A stretch of 64,000 nt of DNA. It comes from Aristolochia californica (taxonomy: Eukaryota; Streptophyta; Magnoliopsida; Piperales; Aristolochiaceae). The notes under the pieces are model-generated. The model ran no database searches. It saw nothing but the letters and a program-made list of their open reading frames with translations, and was not told the DNA's origin. The stretch lies in NCBI GenBank assembly GCA_029961685.1, contig JARWKL010000011.1, positions 3,598,501 to 3,662,500 on the forward strand. The letters are read 5' to 3'. This document shows positions 33,494-46,496 of this stretch, one piece after another. The position numbers and the translations under genes are program-made. The first letter of the stretch is position 1; each line of letters begins with the position of its first letter.

Positions 33494-36223
33494 ACTCGAG
33501 AACGAGAGGAAAAAAGGCTCTACGGGTCGAACCCATCAAAACCCATTTGCAAACCGGCTCAGTTCAGTTTGGTTCAGTTTTTATTTGAGTTTTGCTCGGA
33601 CTCAACCTTAAATAAGGCTTGTTAAGAATAAAAAGTCAAACTCGAGATTTTTTAAACTCGGCTTGTTAAGAATAAAAAGTCAAACTCGAGATTTTTTAAA
33701 CTCGGCTTGTTAATTTGTAAGTTGACTCGTTAGCATAACTTTTTTTATGAAAATACCATTTACTCTAATTGTTCTTATCAAGTCTCTTTTTAGTTAGTTG
33801 ATAATTACTCTTATTTACCTCAAACTTCAAAGACGATAGATCGATCAGCCTTTTTGGGTCGCTCAACATGTAATGTTGTTATTTGCCAATGAAATAAATA
33901 CTATTGATGGAGGTGTTTGATCTTTCTTTTAGGTCTATTAAGCTAGTTATTATACATAAACATGCTCCATTACAAAGTCTTTAACTCCTCTGTGATACAT
34001 TGCAATTCAACGGTACTAAGTTCAATATTCTCTTTATTTATTTTTATAATTTTTTTTATTTTGTAATTTTAAATGGAAGTTGGTGCTCAGAACTCGGCTC
34101 GAGCTCGAACTCAAACTCGGTTAAAATATTTGGGCTTGAGGCTAAACTTGAGTTTGAAGTAATCAGAACAAGCCATCCTCGAACATATACATATTAGAGT
34201 TTGGTTCAGCTCCATGCCACCCCTAGTTGTCTCTCTCGTGCTCTATTATTCTATGTTCTTGTTTATGGCTTTTGTCTTCTAACTCTTGCTTTTCCAAGGT
34301 CGAATTTCCTGCTGACATTTCCCTTAGTGTGACTATTGTGAGCAATTATATATTATAAAACATATTACAATATTTTATAGTTGTATATTTTATAGTAGAA
34401 TTTAATTTAAAATATAAAGAATAGGATATATTATTTAAAATTGTTTATACTTACTTATAGTTAATATTTATTCATTTTAAAAAATTAGATAATAATTTTT
34501 ATATATTTTAAAAAAGGTGGGAGTGCAAGCCACGAAGATGATGATTCCTTATCTAGAGCCATCCATCTTCCAAATGTTTGGGTGGGAGGAAAGAACCCTA
34601 CAGCCCTACTTGAATAGACAAAGAAGGGAAGAGGGGATTGACAACCTCCCTTAGCCCACTTTCCCACACCTTCCTTCTTCCCAGGGGGAGGCTCCTCCTC
34701 ATTGGTCAAAATAGAAGAAATGGGGTAGTAGGGGGTTGGCACTCCTCTTCCCCTTCCTCCACTGTCATTGGTTTCAATGATAGGGGAGAGGGAACCATGA
34801 CCCTTGCTTTGGAAGAGCATTTTGTGACATCTTTTGGCTTCAAATTTCTTCTTAAAAACATTATTTCATTTAAATTTTAGAGAATTATTTTTATGGAGAT
34901 ATCCTTTTTCAGATGAAAGTGGGTTATTAATGCTCTCTCGAAATCTTGTTATAGATGGACACACTTTTTAAGCTTTCCAAAGTACATTCACTCGAGAAGG
35001 ATCAATTTAAGGTTCATGGTAAACAATTGTTTTGTACTTGCGGGTATGTCTTGTGCACATTGTAAGTGTTAGTGGAACACAATGTTGAAATATTAAGTAA
35101 GGTACTTGCGTGAGAGTGAAAAAAAGACAGAAAATATAAACTAATTACTTCAATACCACCCTAATTACATCATATCTTCCAACATGTTATATCTCTTGGT
35201 TAGAAGATGCTATGATATTTTGGTTAGAAGATATTTTGCACTCGATTTGCATGTTTGCTTTCTATTGATCAAGATCGGTTATGTTGTAATAATTTGCTTA
35301 ACAAGTTTATTTTTTATGAGTTGGAAGTTATATAAAATCAAACTCTATCATCCTCTGATTAGTATGATGGAAGGTTATCCTTTTCTTGGGTTTGTTGAAC
35401 TGATTTAAATCGGTAGTGATGCTCTCGTTGCTCCTTTCAAAACAGCCCGGAGAAGTTTATTGAGTACTTCCCGAGCCTCAAGCTTTTTTTTTTTTTTTTG
35501 GAGATAATTCTTGCATGAAAGAAGTTGATATCTCCCTCTCCTCCTTGTTGTGATAAGTGGTGGATTTACTTGCCCAAAAATTCCAAGAAAAAAGGGAAAG
35601 TAAAGGTGTCTTTTTGGATGATAGTTGGCACCTAAACATAGAAGGAAAGTTTTCTCTCTTAAAAAATCTCTTAGCTTGCTTGAGATCCTTTGTTTTTGGT
35701 ATGATTATTACTTGCCTTGATATATTATCTTCTTGCCTAAAATAATTAAGGGAAGTGAAGATTGAGATATTTTGGTAAAGTGGCACCATAAATAAAAAAG
35801 GTAAAGTTTCCTTGGTTATATTTGGAAGTGGCTGATTTAGTGGAAGATCTTCCATGTTTTGATTTAGTGGATGAGTTGATTCGATTAAATTTCTGAATAT
35901 TATCTTTCATGATTAAGAAAGACATGTGTTTCCAATTTGATCTCTGCTAGCATAAGGTTTCCTTACTTAATGCATAATTGATTGAGATCTCGGGTTGGTT
36001 TAGTGAGCTTAAACTTTGATTGAGATCTTGAGTTGGTTCATATTTGGGCCAACTTGTTGGACTTATTTCACTTATTCATATAAGGAGTGCACTAATAGTT
36101 GATTGAGACTTGCTAAGTCTCGGTTTTTATTCTCTCAAAGGCTCGGATATTAAGTCTCGGATTATATCAGTTATTGCAACTCCCCATATGCATTGAATAA
36201 GAGTAGTGTTGTTGTGATACTTA
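33494..36223. other. Spacer, copy B (duplicate of 11212 to about 13,690, then module-specific)
   Basis: It contains the 44-bp repeats (about 33,617-33,704), the relic hAT-like end (34,085-34,225), the broken counterpart of the 12234 frame (34,520-34,880), the counterpart of the 13154 frame (35478-35855) and a poly-T tract (about 35,485). After about 35,960 it no longer follows copy A. No supported gene. Confidence 0.6.
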
Positions 36224-37020
36224 ATGGCTATAGACCACATGGGAAGTAAGAGTGACCTCCTCAAAATTACTACCATACCCTTGAGAGGGCTATCTAATTA
36301 CTTGAGCTGGTCACGATCGGTTTGAAAGTTTCTCATTACTTGAGACCTCTTAGGTCACCTAACCAAACCAGCTCCACTGATTGATGAAGAAGATAACTCT
36401 TATGTGAAATAGTTCAAAAATAGCACCTTGGTCATTAGTTGTCTAATTAATAGCATGGAGGAGCATGTAGTCAACAATGTTGTTTCCTTTGAGACTGTAA
36501 AACAAATTTGGGACATTTGTGTTAAGTTTTACTCTAGTATAGAAAACTTATAAAATAAGGGGACAATCTCCATGAATACTTGGCTCAATTTAGAGGACCG
36601 ATTCAAGAGTGGAATATTGCTCAACCCTAGTCAACTGATATCTCAGTTTAAGAAAAGTAGTTGGAGGCCTTTATAGCTGCTATTTGTTTATCAAATATCA
36701 AGCCTTATCTTGAAGTGGCCAAAACTCTACTTCTTTGCTCCTCCGCACTTCTATCATTTGATGACATAAGTGCAACATTGCTTCGGATACCTGATTCTTC
36801 TTCCACCTCTCAGACAGAAGTGTCATCTACTATGTGCTCAGGTAATAAGGGCACATCTCCTACGACCCAAGGGTATGGTAGAAATTATAGAGGAGGTCGA
36901 AAAAGATGTGATAAAACTAGCTCAACTTCTTCAAAGTCAGATAATCAGGTATGCACTCACTGGGGTGGACTAAGTCATCTAGTGGACACTTGTTGGAAGC
37001 TTCATGGCAGAATAGACTGA
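36224..37020 (+). pseudogene. Plus-strand copia gag remnant G3
   Basis: It starts ATGGCTATAGACC and ends in the C-T-H-W-G-G-x-S-H-L-V-D-T-C-W-K-L region with TGA at 37020. Several stops, and an internal deletion near 36,550 relative to G2 and G4. The 36661-37020 part remains open. Confidence 0.7.
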
Positions 37021-37074
37021 GTCACAAAACCATCTGGATGGTTCTTAAAAGACCCAATTACAACCTCTGGTTGT

Positions 37075-38410
37075 TTCCTGGATGGAAGGGGAACAAGTGT
37101 CCAAGTCTAATTCTTATATAGGGCTGCCATTTCTTCACCCATCGCCGCTTTCCATCCTGGATGCTGAATGGCCCCCTGATAAGTCTGGGGAATAGAAGTA
37201 GATTATATGGAGGCAAATAAGTGATGAGAAAATAGTGATAACCGATGAGTGGATAAATAAATGGAGACAGTGAGAGAGGTTGATGGCTATGTGCAAGACC
37301 TCAATTCTTTCCAAAGAGCAATTGGTTGAGTATCAAAGGGAGGACCAAAAATACAAGGAGAAGAAGGAAAACTTACCTTTGAATGAGTTGGAGACACCAC
37401 ATGGGGCTAAACAGATAAGTCATCACGACTATGAATTGTTGAGTCTTTGATAGGCACAAAAATCTTAGGAAACTCATTAATAGGAGAGAAAGAAGGTGAG
37501 GCACCAGTGGATGAATAAAAAGGATGCTCTTCAAAAAATCTTACATCTCTGGATACGAACATCTTCTTGAGTGAAATATTACAACACATATATCCTTCTG
37601 AGTACGAGAGTAGCCCAAAAAGATACATTTAATGTCTCTTGGGATTTGATTTTGTCCTGTGTAGAGATGTAACATGGACAAAGCAAGTACACCCAAATAC
37701 TCTCATAGGAAGGAAAAACATGTCTTCAATAGGAAAGATACGAGAAAAGGGTGACTAATTATTCAAAACCGAAGATGGCAACCAGTTGATGAGAAAGTAT
37801 GTCGTAAGGATAGCATGGGGCCATTAGATAGGGCACATGCATATGTTGAAGAAGGGCCCGAGTAACCTCAAAAAGGTGTCTAATTTTTCTTTTAGCTCCA
37901 CCATTTTGTTGTGGTGTGGAAACACATGAAGTTTGATGTATTAATCTATTATCCTTGCATTGGAATTAGAATTCTCTCGACATATATTCTTTTGCATTAT
38001 CTGACAAGAGAACCTATAAAGTGGTATTGAACGGAGTAGATATCATAAGACAAAAAAAAATTGAAAGTAGGTAATACCTCCGATCTATCTTTAAGCAAAA
38101 ATAACCATGTAACCCCAAGAGAAATCATCAACAAATGTAATAAAATAGTTTAAATGAGAAACGTTAAGAAGTTCAAGAGTCTCCCCACATCATTATGAAC
38201 TAAAGAAAAATGAGCAAAACCTTTTGTTTCGCCTCGAGGGGAGTAAATACTCCTTTGGTGTTTACTCAGTTGACAACTTTCACAATTCAAATGAGAAACA
38301 ATCTGTAGCGGTAGAATTATATGTTTAAGAGACTGCAAAGATGGGTGGCTTTGCCTGTTGTGCCATTGAAGAATATTGTGCTGACAACTAGATGTGGCTG
38401 TGACTGTTGA
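37075..38410 (-). pseudogene. Copia-2 remnant R3, internally deleted
   Basis: It holds the RT entry, integrase C-terminal and integrase N-terminal parts (CESCQLSKHQ at about 38,240-38,290). At about 38,410 it jumps from the pre-integrase region (GTGACTGTTGA) to gag (GCCCGTTTTAAAC), skipping about 740 bp that R2 still has (16,122-16,859), namely the protease and zinc knuckle. Confidence 0.8.
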
Positions 38411-39092
38411 GCCCGTTTTAAACTATATGCTTTTACTAAAGTACTTGGTTTAAGATAATCACCAATTTCTCACTTGCCATTATATGAATAACTTCGCTTG
38501 CTGCTCTTGAGTACACATTCGTTCCCATTTTTCTTACTACTCCCTCTTTTTTATTTTTTTTATTTTTATTCCATCTTATTCCAAAGATTAGTAGATTATT
38601 TTTTTCTTTTTTTTGTTTATGGGAGGGGGCATTCGATCTCTATTAGTCTTGTTGCCACCTTAGTTCTATAAGTAGGACACTTTTTGACATGATAAGAAAG
38701 GGGTGGGCATGGCTTGTCTGTAATCTATAAATTGAGCAGGTCGGACACCCCACCCTAAACCTGTCTTTATGTTTGCTCCTCGTCCACTCTTCCCCGTAGG
38801 ACGGGTTTCCTCTATCCCCGCTTGGTTCGAGTTGTACTCCATGGTTTGCAGTCAACAAAATCAGCTCATTCCGTAATTATCTAACTAAGAACAACTCAGA
38901 ACGAAAAAAAACAGACGAACATGAACATGTAAATTTTATTTTCGATTTCTATGAAATATAAGCAGTATTTATAAAAGCCCATGAGTTCTAAGAGCTCATT
39001 TCTTCACCCTATAAGCTACTATGCTTTTACAGCCTCATACAAACACGGCCTACAGTCACGAACTCTTAACGAGAAGAAGGAGGTGGCGGTGG
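38411..39092. other. Spacer and recombined LTR-like remnant before SSP3
   Basis: The gag 5' remnant and T-rich spacer (to about 38,712) join abruptly to CTGTAATCTATAAATTGAGC (38,720-38,739), the TATA part of the Copia-2 LTR-like sequence, and then the SSP 3' flank. The minisatellite part is missing here. An AATAAA-type signal for SSP3 lies near 38,935. Confidence 0.55.
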
Positions 39093-39365
39093 CTAAACAA
39101 CTGGTGGCGGAGGACAGCTAACCCGAGGCGAAAGATGCGGTGGCTTGTAACGAACAGGGTTGTTTGGCAACGGAGGCGACGGATGAGGACGGCGAGGCCT
39201 CCCACGCAGAATCACAGGTAGAAACCGACGGACGCCGGAAGGCGAATACCCTTCTACTTCTGACGACTGTGGGGAATGGGAGGTTGCACACCCGAAGCTT
39301 GTGAATGATGTGAGAGAAACCACGAGCAGTAGCACCAACAGTCGCCTGATCCGGAAGATTTCCAT
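39093..39365 (-). CDS. SSP3: putative secreted Arg/Pro-rich peptide precursor, 90 aa, shortened
   Basis: It keeps MEIFRIRR, the hydrophobic core and SPSGVRRFLPVILR..PLPNNPVR. Relative to SSP4 a small deletion after PVR alters the following residues, and a CAG to TAG change ends the protein after PPPPVV, about 10 residues early. Two cysteines appear (after TSFG and before PPPP) that other copies lack. There is no hAT in its upstream flank, which makes it one of the two empty-site paralogues. Confidence 0.45.
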   Translation of the reverse strand: MEIFRIRRLLVLLLVVSLTSFTSFGCATSHSPQSSEVEGYSPSGVRRFLPVILRGRPRRPHPSPPLPNNPVRYKPPHLSPRVSCPPPPVV

Positions 39366-39589
39366 TGCCGGATGAAAACCGGGACTGAACTGTGGTGGAG
39401 ATAATGGGCTCGAACCATTGAATTAAATCAAGTGGCGCCATTTGATTCCAGTATTGACCTGACGTTATCTGGAGTGTCAATTGTCAAATGCGCGTCGACT
39501 GCCTCTCTGAGTGATTAAGGCAGGCGTAGACTTGTGGTTGGCAGTTTTAAATATAATTTAAGGCAACTTGCATTCTTTAAAACTCGAGA

Positions 39590-42329
39590 ATGAGAGAGAA
39601 AGGACCGAGAATTCAGCGGGCAAACCCTTTTAGTTGCGCTCGATTCAGATTCAGGGACGAGACTCAAACTTAAAATAAGGCTCATTAAGTATAATAAGTT
39701 AAAGTTTAGATTTTTCAAACTCGGCTTGTTAGTTTGTGAACTAATTTATTAGCATGATTTTTTTACGAAAATACCCTTTACTCTAATTTCTCTTGTCAAT
39801 TGCCTCTTTAGTTAGTTGATATTTGCCCTTATTTACCTCAAACCTCAAAGATAATCGATTGTTTAACCCTTTTGGGTCCGTTAAAATCTAATGTTGTTAT
39901 TTGCCAATGGAATAAATACTATTGATGGAGGCGTTTGTTTTTTCTTTTAGGTCTATTAAACTGGTTATTATACATAAATATGCTCCATTACAAAGTCTTT
40001 GATTCCTCTATGATTGTTTGCCGTTCAACGATACTAAGTTTATCACAATATTCTCTTTATTTATTTTTATAATTTTTTTATTTTATAATTTTAAATGGAA
40101 ATTGGAGCTCGAACCCCGGTCGAGCTCGAGCTCAAACTCGGTGAAAATATTTTGGCTCGAGTTTGATTCCAATTTTAGGTTCGAAGTTGAGCTCGAGTTC
40201 GAAGTAATCAGATCAAGCTATCCTCGAACATATACAGATTCGAGTTTGGTTCAGCTCGATGCCAGCCCTAGTTGTCTCTCTTGTGCTCTGTTATTCTATG
40301 TTCTTGATTAAGGCGTTTGCCTTCTATTTCTTGCTTTTCCAAGGTCGAATTTCTTGCTGACATTTCCCTTGAGTGTGACTGTTGTGAGCACTTAGAATTT
40401 GTTATTATGTAGCATTGATTATTATGTAGAAAGTTTACCTCCCGAATAATTGAACTATCATATAATATAATGTAATTATATATTATAATACATATTACAA
40501 TATCGTATACTTGTATATTTTATAGTATAAGTTAATTTAAAATATAAAGAAAAGGATATATAATTTAAAATTGTTTATACTTACATATAGTTAATATTTA
40601 TTCATTTTAAAAATTAAAATTCTATAATATTTTTTATATATTTAAAAAAAGGTGGGAATGCAAGCCATGAAGATGATGGTTCCCTCTCTCAAGCCATTCA
40701 TCTTCCAAATGTTTGGGTGGGAGGAAAGACCCCTACAACCCTACTTGAATAGACAAAGATGGGAAGAGGGGATTGGCACCTCCCCTAGGCCACTTTCCCA
40801 CACCTTCCTTCTTCCTAGGGGGAGGCTCCTCCTCCTCATTGGTTGAAATAGAAGAAATGGGGTGGTAGGGGGTTGGCACTCCTCTTCCACTTCCCTATCA
40901 TTGGTTTCAATGATAGGGGAGAGGCAAGCATGACCCTAAACTTGATGCTTCAAAAGAGCGTTTTGTGACATCTTTTGGCTTCAAATTTCTCCTTAAAAAC
41001 ATTATATCATTTAATTTTTAGAGAATTATTTTTAAGGAAATATTTTTTTCCAGATAATAGTGGGTTATTAATGCTCCCTGGAAATCTTGTTATAGATGGA
41101 CAAAAATTTCAAACTTTCCGAAGTACATTCACTCGAAAAGGATCGATTTAAGGTTGGTAAATAATTGTTATGTACTTGAGGGTATGTCTTGTGCACATTG
41201 TAAGCTTTAGTGGAACACGATGTTGAAATATTAAGTAAGGTACTTGAGTGATAGTGAAGAAAAGACATAAAATATAAACTAATTACATTCGTACCACCGT
41301 AATTACATCATATATTCTAACAAGTTATATCTCTTGGTTAGAAGATATTTTGCACTCAGTTTGCAACTTTGCTTTTTATTGATCATGATCAGTTATATTG
41401 TAATAATTTGCTTGACAAATTTATTTTTTATATGTTGGAAGTTATATGAAATCAAACTTTATCATCCTCTTATTAGTATGATTGAAGGTTATCCTTTTTC
41501 TTGGATTTGTTGAACTGATTTAAATTGGTTGTTGTGCTGCTCTCGTTGCTCCTTTCAAAATAGCTCAGATAAGTTTATTGAGTAATTCCCGAGCCTTAAT
41601 ATATTTTTTTTTTTGTGATAATTCTTGCATGAAAGAAGTTGCTATATTCATCTCCTCCCTGTTGTGATAAGTGGTGGATTTACTTGCCCAAAGATTCCAA
41701 AAAAAAAGGGGAAAATAAAGGTGTCTTTTTGGATGATAGTTGGTGCCTAAACATAGAAAGAAATTTTCCTCTCTTAAAAAATCTCTTCGCTTGCTCGAGA
41801 TCCTTTATTTTTTGTATGATTATTACTTGCCTTGATATATTATCTTCTTGCCTAAAATAATTAAGGCAAGTGAAGATTGAGATATTTTGGTGAAGTGGCA
41901 CCATAAATAAAAAAGGGACAGTTTCCTTGGTTATATTTGGAAGTGACTGATTTAGTGGAAGATATTCCATGTTTTGATTTAGTGGATGAGTTGAAGTTGA
42001 TTTCATTAAGTTTTGGAATATTATGCTTTCATGATTAAAAAAGACATGTTTTTCCAATTTGATCTCGAACAACATAAGGTTTCCTTAATGCATAATTGAT
42101 TGAGATCTCAAGTTGGTTTGGCTTCTTACCTTGGATTGGTTCATGTTTGGCCCAATTTGTTGGACTTATTTCACTTATTCATATAAGGAGTGTGCCAATA
42201 TTTGATTGAGACTTGCTAAGTCTCGGTTTTCATTCTCTCAAAGGCTTGGATATTAAGTCTTGGATTATATTAGTTATTGCAACTCCTTCCCATATGCATT
42301 GAATAAGAGTAATATTGTTGTGATACTTA
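39590..42329. other. Spacer of module 3
   Basis: A diverged version of 11212-13960 without hAT: relic hAT-like end (40,106-40,272), an AT-rich insertion (about 40,440-40,640), a short version of the 12234 frame (40652-40846) and the counterpart of the 13154 frame (41680-42075). From about 42,080 it closely matches 13,735-13,960. No supported gene. Confidence 0.6.
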
Positions 42330-43112
42330 ATGGCTAAAGACCACATGGGAAGTAAGAGTGACCTCCTCAAAATTACTATCATACCCTTGAGAGGGTTTTC
42401 TAATTACCTGAGCTGGTCGCAATTGGTTAGGAGGTTTCTCATTACTTGAGACCTCTTATGTGAAATAGTTCAAGAATGACACATTGGTCAATAGTTAGCT
42501 AATTAATAGCATGGAGGAGCATGTAGCTAACAATGTTGTTCACTTTGAGACTGCAAATCAAATTTGGGACATTTGGGTTAAGTTGTACTATAATATAGAA
42601 AACTTGCAAAAGTTATATGATATGTTCCAAAACATGTTCAATACACAGTAAGGGGACAATCTACATGAATACTTGACTCAATTTAGAGGACCAATTCAAG
42701 AGTGGAAGATTGCTCAATCCTACTCAATTGATATCTCAGTTTAAGAAAACCAATTGGAGACCTTTGAAGTTGCTATTTTTCTATCAAATATTAGCCTTAT
42801 CTTGAAGTAGTCAAAACTCAACTTCTCAACTCCTACCTACTTCCATCATTGAATGACATCAGTGCAACATTACTTCAGATACCTGATTCTTCTTCCACCT
42901 CTCAGACAGAAGTCTCATCTGCTATGTGCTCAGGTAATAAGGGTACATCTTCTACCACCCAAGGGCATGGTAGAAATTATAGAGGAGGTCGAACAAGATG
43001 TGGTAGAACTAGCTCAGGTTCTTCCAGGTCAGATAATCAAGTCTGCACTCACCATGGTGGACAAAACCATCTAGTGGACACCTGTTGGAAGCTTCATGAC
43101 AAACTAGACTGA
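42330..43112 (+). pseudogene. Plus-strand copia gag remnant G4
   Basis: Start ATGGCTAAAGACC; zinc-knuckle-like end C-T-H-H-G-G-Q-N-H-L-V-D-T-C-W-K-L; TGA at 43112. Stops lie in the middle. The last 87 codons (42849-43112) are open. Closest to G2. Confidence 0.7.
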
Positions 43113-43164
43113 GTCGCATAATCATCTGGATGGTTCTTAAAAGTTAAGACCCACTTAAAACCAC

Positions 43165-45310
43165 TAGTTGTTTCCCGAATGGGAGGGGAACAAGTGTCCA
43201 AGTCTGATTCTCATATAGGGATGCCATTTCTTCACCTATAGCCGCTTTCCATCTTGGATGTTGAAGGACCTCCTGATAAGTCTAGGGAATAGAAATAGAT
43301 GATATGGAGGCAAAGAAGTGATGACAAGATGGTGATACCCGATAAGTCGATAAATAAATGGAGATAGGGAGAGAGGTTGATGGTTGAGTGCAAGACCTCA
43401 ACTCCTCCTAAAAAGCAATTGGTCGAGTATCGAAGGGAGGACAAAAAATACAAGGAGAAGAAGGACAACTGACCTCTGAAGGAGTTGGAGACACCACAAG
43501 CGAGATATCAACCTATGCTTCACAGGGCTAAACAGATAAGTCATCACAGCCATGAATTGCTAAGTCTTTGATAGGCACAAGAAGCTTAGGAAACTCATTA
43601 GTAGGAGAGAAAGAAGGTGAGGTACCGGTGGATGAATAAAAGGGTTGCTCTTAAAAAATGTCACATCTTGGGATATGAACTTCTTCTTGAGTGAAAGATT
43701 ACAACACACGTATCCTTTTTTTAGTAAGAGAGTAGCCCAAAAAGATATATTTAATGGCTCTTGGGGGTCTGATTTAGTCCTGTGTAGAGATATAACAGGG
43801 ACAAAGCAAGTACACCCAAATACTCTCATAAGAAGGAAAAAACATGTCTTCAACAGGAAAGATACGAGAAAAGGGAGACTAATTATCCAGAACCGAAGGT
43901 GGCAATCAACTGATGAGAAAGTATGTTGTAAGGATAGCATGGGGGCAGTAGAAGTGGGCCACATGCATATGTTGAAGAAGGACCCAAGTAACCTAAAAAA
44001 GGTTTCTATTTTTTCTTTTTGCTGCACCATTTTTTTGTGGTGTGTAAACACACGAAGTTTGATATATTATTCTATTATCCTTGTATTAGGATTGAAATTC
44101 TCTTGACATATATTCATTTGCATTATATGACATGAGAACCTATAAAGTGGTATTGAATTGAGTAGAGATCATAACACAAAAAGATTTGAAAGTAGGTAAT
44201 ACCTCCAATCTATCTGTAAGTAAAACCAACCGAAATCATCAACAAATGTAATAAAATACTTTGAATGAGAAATATTAGAGAAGTTCAAGAGTCCCCACAT
44301 ATCATTATGAACTAAAGAAAAAGGAATAGCATCTTTAGTTTCGCCTCAAGGGGAGTAAGTACTCCTTTAGTGTTTACTCAATTGACAACTTTAACAATTC
44401 AAATGAGAAACAAATCGTAATGATGGAATCATATGTTTAAGAGACTTCAAAGATGGGTGGTCTTGCCTATTGTGCCATTGAAGAATGTTGTGCTGACAAT
44501 TGGATGTGGTTGTGACTGCTAACTGGTTTAGATAGTATAACCCCCTTGTTCACGGCCTCCACCAATAACCTATTTCGTTTGCATGTCCTGAAAGATAGAA
44601 GAGATAGGAGAAAACTTAATGGAACAGTTAAATCTTTTTGTTAATTGACTAACTGATATAAGATTTAAAGAAAATTGAGGAACAAAAAACACATCTTGTA
44701 AGTTTAGTGTAGTTGGAGTATATGTGGACCCACCCCTTCTACCTTGGTTTGGGATCTATCTACTATGGAAACAAATTTATTAGTCATATAAGGAGAGATA
44801 GAACTCAAAAGATTACCATTATTTGTCAAGTGTTCGGAGGGCCCCATTATCAATAATCCAAGATAGAGAGGGTGAAGTGGCTGAGACCATAATTGAGATA
44901 GTTGTAGTTATAGTAGTGGGAGAGGTCTTGTTCAAGGTAGGTATCATCATACTTTTCATCTGTTGAAGTAAGTCAAAGTCTTCTTCTGATATAGTTTTCT
45001 TGCATCTGGATGTGTTAGGTCTGTTCTTTTGCCTTGTCTCCATTATTTGTAGAAACTTGGTTGGCCATAGCCGAGTTTGGTTTATGATAGATTTTCTATC
45101 AAATGTCTCCTATGTGACTTGTTTTCCCATAGTGGAGTACAAGTTTGATCCTGAGAAGAGGCTTGCCCATTCTACCACCTCTTCCACAATCGCCTCTTCT
45201 TATTTGTTTCTTTATTTTTTTTTTAATTTTTTTTTTTGTGTGCGAGTTTTGAGATCGAGTCAACAACTTTGCTTGGTTCAATGGCTTGTGAGCCCGCTTT
45301 AAACTATATG
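43165..45310 (-). pseudogene. Copia-2 remnant R4
   Basis: It has the RT entry (about 43,195-43,270) and a long integrase C-terminal frame 43560-44051 (RVFGCTCFVPVISLHRTK in the expected place). The pre-integrase block and the protease core with D-N-G-A (about 44,840) follow. The gag end with zinc knuckle is partly frameshifted (about 45,010-45,200). Closest to R2. No RT catalytic domain or RNase H. Confidence 0.85.
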
Positions 45311-45713
45311 CTTTTACTAAAGTGCTTGGTTTAAGATAATCACCAATTTCTCACTTGCCATTATATGAATAACTTCGCTTGCTGCTCCAAGTACACATCG
45401 GTTCCCTCTTTTCTTCTTACTCCACCCTCTTTTTTATTTTTTTATTTTTATTCCATCTTATTCCAAAGATAATTAGATTATTTTTTTCTTTTTTTTGTTT
45501 ATGGGAGGAGGCATTCGATCTCTATTAGTCTTGTTGCCACCCAAGTTATTTTAAGTAGGACACTTTTTGACATGATAAGGGGTGGACATGGCTTGGGCTT
45601 GGTTTTTTAAAAGTCCTAATTAAAGTAAATAATATTTATGTTTTTCAACATAAACATTTAAAAACAAAACATTAAGGGTGGCATTATAATATGGGATAGA
45701 GATAAAAGGATAG
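45311..45713. other. Spacer between Copia-2 pol and LTR-like sequence, module 4
   Basis: T-rich duplicate of 16,860-17,284. No gene. Confidence 0.4.
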
Positions 45714-46272
45714 TGTTAGGCAAAAAAACCGATGACAACAAAGTAACAAGTAAGCGGTAACCATGCACGACACAAAGATTAACATGGTTCGGCAAGTTGC
45801 CTACGTCCACGGGAGTTGCAGAAGATTTTATTACTTGAAGAATCTCAATAAGGTTGTTACTCACAGCAATACACAACCTCATCGTTACAACAAGTCTAGA
45901 GAGTTCTCTGTAACAGTAGTGACAGGTGCCAAGAGCATATCTTCCAGAATGGTGCAGAATCACCTCTCCCTACTGCCTCTACTAACAGCACCGGAACGCC
46001 ACCCTGCTGCCTCTACCAGCAGCACCAGAACTCCTTCCTGTTACCTCAACCAGCAGCACCAAAACTCCTCCCTGTTGCCTCTACCAGCAGCAACAGAACT
46101 CCTCCCTGCCGCCTCTACTAGCAGCAGCGGAACTCCACCTTGCTGCCTTTATCAGCAGCACCGGAACTCCTCTTTGCTGCCTCTACTACCAGCACCGGAA
46201 CTCCTCCCTGCTGCCTCTACCAACAGCACCGGAACTCCTCCCTCTTTTAGCGATAGCGTCGAAACCCGAACC
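45714..46272 (+). repeat. Truncated Copia-2 LTR-like sequence with 34-bp minisatellite
   Basis: Starts TGTTAGG. The minisatellite (45975-46245, about 8 units) is followed by AGCGATAGCGTCGAAACC and then breaks straight into the SSP4 3' flank (GCAGTCAACAAAATC). The TATA-bearing right part and Copia-1 are absent. Confidence 0.6.
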
Positions 46273-46496
46273 AGATTTGCAGTCAACAAAATCAGCTCAT
46301 TCCGTAATTATCTAACTAAGAAGAACTCAGAACGAAAATAAACAGACGAACATGAACATGTAAATTTTATTTTCGATTTCTATGAAATATAAGCAGTATT
46401 TATAAAAGCCCGCCAGTTATAAGAGCTCATTTCTTCACCCCATACGCTACTTTGCTTTTACAGCCTCATACAAACACGGCCTACAGTCACGAACTC

